Made by a program: the position numbers and the translations under genes
Shown here: positions 61,600 to 64,000 of the stretch, one piece after another
Numbering within the stretch: the first letter of the stretch is position 1
Layout of the letters: each line of letters opens with the position of its first letter
Notes under the pieces: model-generated
Told to the model about the DNA's origin: nothing
Databases searched by the model: none
Seen by the model: the letters and a program-made list of their open reading frames with translations, nothing else
Assembly (NCBI RefSeq): GCF_900106925.1
Contig: NZ_FNNZ01000002.1
Location: 291,313-355,312 of the forward strand
Direction of reading: 5' to 3'
Length of the DNA stretch: 64,000 bases
Origin: Thiocapsa roseopersicina
GTDB taxonomy: Bacteria > Pseudomonadota > Gammaproteobacteria > Chromatiales > Chromatiaceae

Positions 61600-62487
61600 T
61601 CAGTCGCGCGCCTGCTCAAGGGCCGCGATCCGCTTCTCCAACGGCGGATGGCTGGAGAACAGCGCCTTCAGGCCCTGCCCGATATTCCCCGAGATGCCGA
61701 AGGCCGCGAACTCCCCGGCTGGAAGATCCTGCGGCTGATGGACACGCTGCAAGGCACGCAGTGCATTTGCCATCTGGGTGCGGCTGCTCAGACGCGCCCC
61801 GCCCTCGTCGGCCCGGAACTCGCGGTAGCGCGAGAACCACATCACGATCATGCTGGCCAGGAAGGAGAGCAGGATCTCGGCGATCATCGAGACGACGAAG
61901 TAGGCGATGCCGTGGCCTTCTTCGTTCTTGAAGACCACGCGGTCGACCGTGTGACCGATGATGCGCGCCAGGAAGACAACGAAAGTGTTGACCACGCCCT
62001 GGATGAGCGCCAGCGTCACCATATCGCCGTTCGCGACGTGACTGATTTCGTGACCCACGACCGCCTCGACTTCGTCCTTGGTCATGTGCTGCAAGAGCCC
62101 GGTACTGACCGCCACCAAGGCATCGTTGCGATTCCAGCCGGTCGCAAAGGCGTTGGGCTCGGGCGAGTCGAAGATGCCGACCTCGGGCATCTTGATGCCG
62201 GCCGCCTGGGACTGACGCGCGACTGTCTCCATCAACCAGCGTTCGAACGGGGTCGACGGCTGCTCGATGATCTGTACGCCCATCCCGCGCTTGGCCATCA
62301 TCTTCGACAGGAACAGCGAGATCAGCGATCCGCTGAAGCCGATGATGGCAGACATGATCAGGAGCGCGTTCATGTCGAGTCCGCCGCTCTCGAGCAGCAG
62401 GCCGTCGATTCCCAGCAACCGGAAGACGACGCTGATGACGACGAGAATCGCCGCGTTGGTCGCGAGAAACAATAAGATCCGCATCAT
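61600..62487 (-). CDS. htpX: membrane protease HtpX
   Basis: A 295-aa M48 zinc protease that degrades damaged membrane proteins. Its Zn motif is HEISH near residue 140, with a downstream Glu in REFRADEGGARL. It has two N-terminal helices (ILLFLATNAAILVVISVVF and the next one) and two more in the centre. ATG 62487 (MMRILLF) has AAGGAG 9 nt upstream. The longer frame to 62763 runs into the tRNA region and is rejected. A second M48 gene lies at 40534. Confidence 0.95.
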   Translation of the reverse strand: MMRILLFLATNAAILVVISVVFRLLGIDGLLLESGGLDMNALLIMSAIIGFSGSLISLFLSKMMAKRGMGVQIIEQPSTPFERWLMETVARQSQAAGIKMPEVGIFDSPEPNAFATGWNRNDALVAVSTGLLQHMTKDEVEAVVGHEISHVANGDMVTLALIQGVVNTFVVFLARIIGHTVDRVVFKNEEGHGIAYFVVSMIAEILLSFLASMIVMWFSRYREFRADEGGARLSSRTQMANALRALQRVHQPQDLPAGEFAAFGISGNIGQGLKALFSSHPPLEKRIAALEQARD

Positions 62488-62630
62488 AGATTTAGGCTCC
62501 TTGAGGGTAGGTTCGAAAGCGCGCTTACCATGCACCGGCGGCGCGCCCCGCACAAGCCCGCGAGCGGGCTCGCGACGAGTTGCACAGCATATTGGGTCGC
62601 GCCGCCCGCAACAAAGCATGAAAACCGGTC

Positions 62631-62659
62631 TGGACAAACGAAAAGTCCGCCGGTAATAT
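62631..62659 (+). promoter_or_regulatory. sigma-70 promoter for the tRNA genes
   Basis: -35 TGGACA (62631-62636), 17-bp spacer, -10 TAATAT (62654-62659). A GC-rich discriminator follows, and the tRNA-Ala begins 19 bp downstream, as expected for a stable-RNA promoter. Confidence 0.75.
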
Positions 62660-62678
62660 TCCGCGTCTCGACGACATC

Positions 62679-62754
62679 GGGGCCATAGCTCAGCTGGGAG
62701 AGCGCAACACTGGCAGTGTTGAGGTCGGCGGTTCGATCCCGCCTGGCTCCACCA
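62679..62754 (+). tRNA. tRNA-Ala (anticodon GGC)
   Basis: A 76-nt cloverleaf including encoded CCA. The acceptor arms are GGGGCCA and TGGCTCC. The anticodon stem CAACA/TGTTG holds the loop CTGGCAG, so anticodon GGC reads GCC/GCU. The T arm has GGTTCGATCCC. A tRNA-Glu follows at 57 bp, likely in the same transcript. Confidence 0.97.
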
Positions 62755-62810
62755 ATTAATCAAAGAGATCCGGCACCATGATAACGGTCGGATCTTTGAA
62801 AACGGTCACC

Positions 62811-62886
62811 GTCCCCATCGTCTAGTGGCCTAGGACACCGCCCTTTCACGGCGGTAACCGGGGTTCGAACCCCCGTGGGGACGCCA
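62811..62886 (+). tRNA. tRNA-Glu (anticodon TTC)
   Basis: A 76-nt cloverleaf with CCA end (GTCCCCA ... TGGGGAC-G-CCA). The anticodon stem CCGCC/GGCGG holds the loop CTTTCAC, giving anticodon TTC for GAA/GAG. A rho-independent terminator follows 12 bp later. A restriction gene that seems foreign starts 207 bp downstream, so this tRNA may be an integration site, but no duplicated 3' end is visible in the window. Confidence 0.97.
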
Positions 62887-62897
62887 ATCAAAACAAA

Positions 62898-62923
62898 GGC
62901 ATGCGGAAACGCATGCCTTTTTT
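62898..62923 (+). terminator. intrinsic terminator of the tRNA operon
   Basis: Stem GGCATGCG / CGCATGCC around GAAA, followed by six T residues. It lies just after tRNA-Glu and closes the tRNA transcript. Confidence 0.92.
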
Positions 62924-63092
62924 GTTGGGCGCTCGGCAACGTTTCCGAATCATTTCCGAACTTCGCGACGCCCGCTTCGAAGGCAACGGAATCGACGTCG
63001 ACGAGACGCCGAATACACGAAAAGCTTCCGGTTTGTCGTATCGGTCCGGATGCTCTAGCCTTGCAGGCTTCCCGCCAGCCAGGACGAGCACC

Positions 63093-63908
63093 GTGGGCAA
63101 CCCCTTCTTCGATCGGCCGATCCTCAACTCGCCCTACGACTATCCAACATGCCATTGGGAGCTTGACGACACGGGGCAGCCAACCCAAAAGATCATCGAG
63201 ACCCGGCGCAACGCCCAGTTCGTCACGCCCATCCCCAAGCCGAAGAAGCAGAAGGGTGCGCCCAAGCAGAGCGAGATCCCGTTCGACGACGGCAAGGGCC
63301 TGAGCACGGAGGACCAGCGTTACGCCCATACCGCCATCATCAACGGCGTGCGCCAAGAGGTCGACCGTTGGCGGCTGGATCCCGACCCCAACCACTGGCG
63401 CGTCACCCCCGAGACCGCACGCCTCCTGCAGCACTGGCGCCATCATCCCTTCAGCAGTCTTCGCCCCTTCTTCTGCCAGATCGAGGCCGTCGAAACGGCC
63501 ATCTGGCTGACCGAGGTCGCGCCCCACATCGGCAAGGCGGGCAAGCGCTTCCGGACCCACTTGGCGGACGCCAACCACGACGCCAACCCCGAGCTAATGC
63601 GTCTGGCCCTCAAGCTCGCGACCGGCGCCGGCAAGACCACGGTCATGGCCATGTTGATTGCGTGGCAGACCATCAATGCCGTCCGCTATGAGAGCAGCAA
63701 GCGCTTCAGCCGCGGCTTTCTCATCGTCGCGCCAGGTCTGACCATCAAGGACCGCCTGCGCGTCCTACAGCCCAACGACCCGGACAGCTACTACTCGCGT
63801 CGGGAGTTGGTACCCCCCGATTTGATGGGCGAGGTGCGCCAGGCCAAGATCGTCATCACCAACTACCACGCCTTCAAGCGGCGCGAGCGTGTCGAGCTGT
63901 CCAAGTGA
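63093..63908 (+). pseudogene. truncated BPTD_3080-type restriction endonuclease
   Basis: The N-terminal 271 aa of a large DEAD-helicase restriction endonuclease. It matches the family start (GNPFFDRPILNSPYDYP, WELDDTGQPTQKIIETRRNA), has Walker A in KLATGAGKTTVMAML and the later LIVAPGLTIKDRLRVLQPND and VITNYHAFKRRERVELSK. Homologues run on for several hundred residues with GG after LSK; here TGA follows at once (63906) and the next bases are unrelated. The gene is therefore broken, probably by an insertion at about 63906. GTG 63093 with AGGA upstream is the likely start; the longer frame to 62901 covers the tRNA terminator. Confidence 0.75.
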
Positions 63909-64000
63909 GTGCGGTCAGCGATTTTGATGGTTTCGCGATCAAGTTGCGTGATAGGGGTCGGCGAAGCGCTCCCCCGGTCTCGCGCGGCCGGGGTGTGGGC
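63906..64000. other. possible left end of an inserted element
   Basis: Sequence after the break in the restriction gene bears no resemblance to the missing part of that family. It starts TGAGTGCGGTCAGCG and may be the terminal region of an insertion sequence. I cannot name the family or confirm ends because the window stops here. Confidence 0.35.

Noticed and set aside
62898..62923. Hairpin as part of the restriction gene leader
   Set aside because: It is followed by six T residues directly after tRNA-Glu and is better explained as the tRNA operon terminator.
62811..63092. Attachment-site duplication of tRNA-Glu
   Set aside because: I see no second copy of the tRNA 3' end downstream in the window and no integrase. 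An island at this tRNA remains unproven.
1..64000. CRISPR array
   Set aside because: Repeats found are dispersed or palindromic and not spaced regularly with unique spacers. No cas gene is present.

Overview
The window is high-G+C DNA (about 65% by eye) packed with gammaproteobacterial genes. A cytoplasmic sulfite dehydrogenase (soeABC) and a heterodisulfide-reductase-like Fe-S protein suggest a purple sulfur bacterium of the Chromatiaceae (Thiocapsa or Allochromatium relatives). That assignment is an inference: no photosynthesis or 16S genes lie in the window.

Layout. 1-1335: an AT-richer accessory pair, an FRG-domain protein cut by the window edge and an unknown partner. 1685-15459: a signalling and oxylipin cluster. 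On the minus strand, in transcription order, it has a class I phosphodiesterase fused to a Crp-type regulator, a catalase-related/lipoxygenase fusion, a giant Ser/Thr kinase-ATPase-GAF-nucleotide cyclase, and hypF. A divergent fadL-type fatty-acid porin faces it. 15688-22536: a small exported protein, corA and soeABC. 22848-27632: an unknown 91-aa protein, metA with an ATPase neighbour, and uup. 27822-33099: a Crp/Fnr regulator, two small proteins and cydABX. 34535-39410: exbB-exbD-msbA-lpxK-kdsB (lipid A/KDO). 39758-48424: lemA, an M48 peptidase, recJ, darP and an ArnC/ArnT/PAP2-like lipid-glycan operon. 48441-54656: DUF302 plus a dihaem cytochrome c, an FAD oxidoreductase, an FeS photolyase and an ATP-dependent DNA ligase. 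54881-62487: fpr, gpx, a GlpC-like Fe-S protein with DUF3501 and HAD proteins, yceJI-like genes and htpX. 62679-62886: tRNA-Ala and tRNA-Glu. 63093-64000: a truncated restriction-endonuclease gene.

Two things stand out. First, the 4-15.5 kb cluster holds, in neighbouring genes, the parts to make a cyclic nucleotide, bind it, degrade it, take up fatty acids and oxidise them to hydroperoxides. I know of no description of this combination. Second, a dispersed family of units about 84 bp long is scattered through the window at ten loci, five of them inverted pairs with an AT-rich linker. The outermost bases of a unit (TAA or TGA) are the stop codon of the adjacent gene at eight of the ten loci. 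The two ends of each unit covary, as in a selected hairpin.

Many genes are coupled by ATGA-type overlaps. Start sites were chosen by ribosome-binding sites, overlaps and family alignment, so several differ from the longest possible reading frame.
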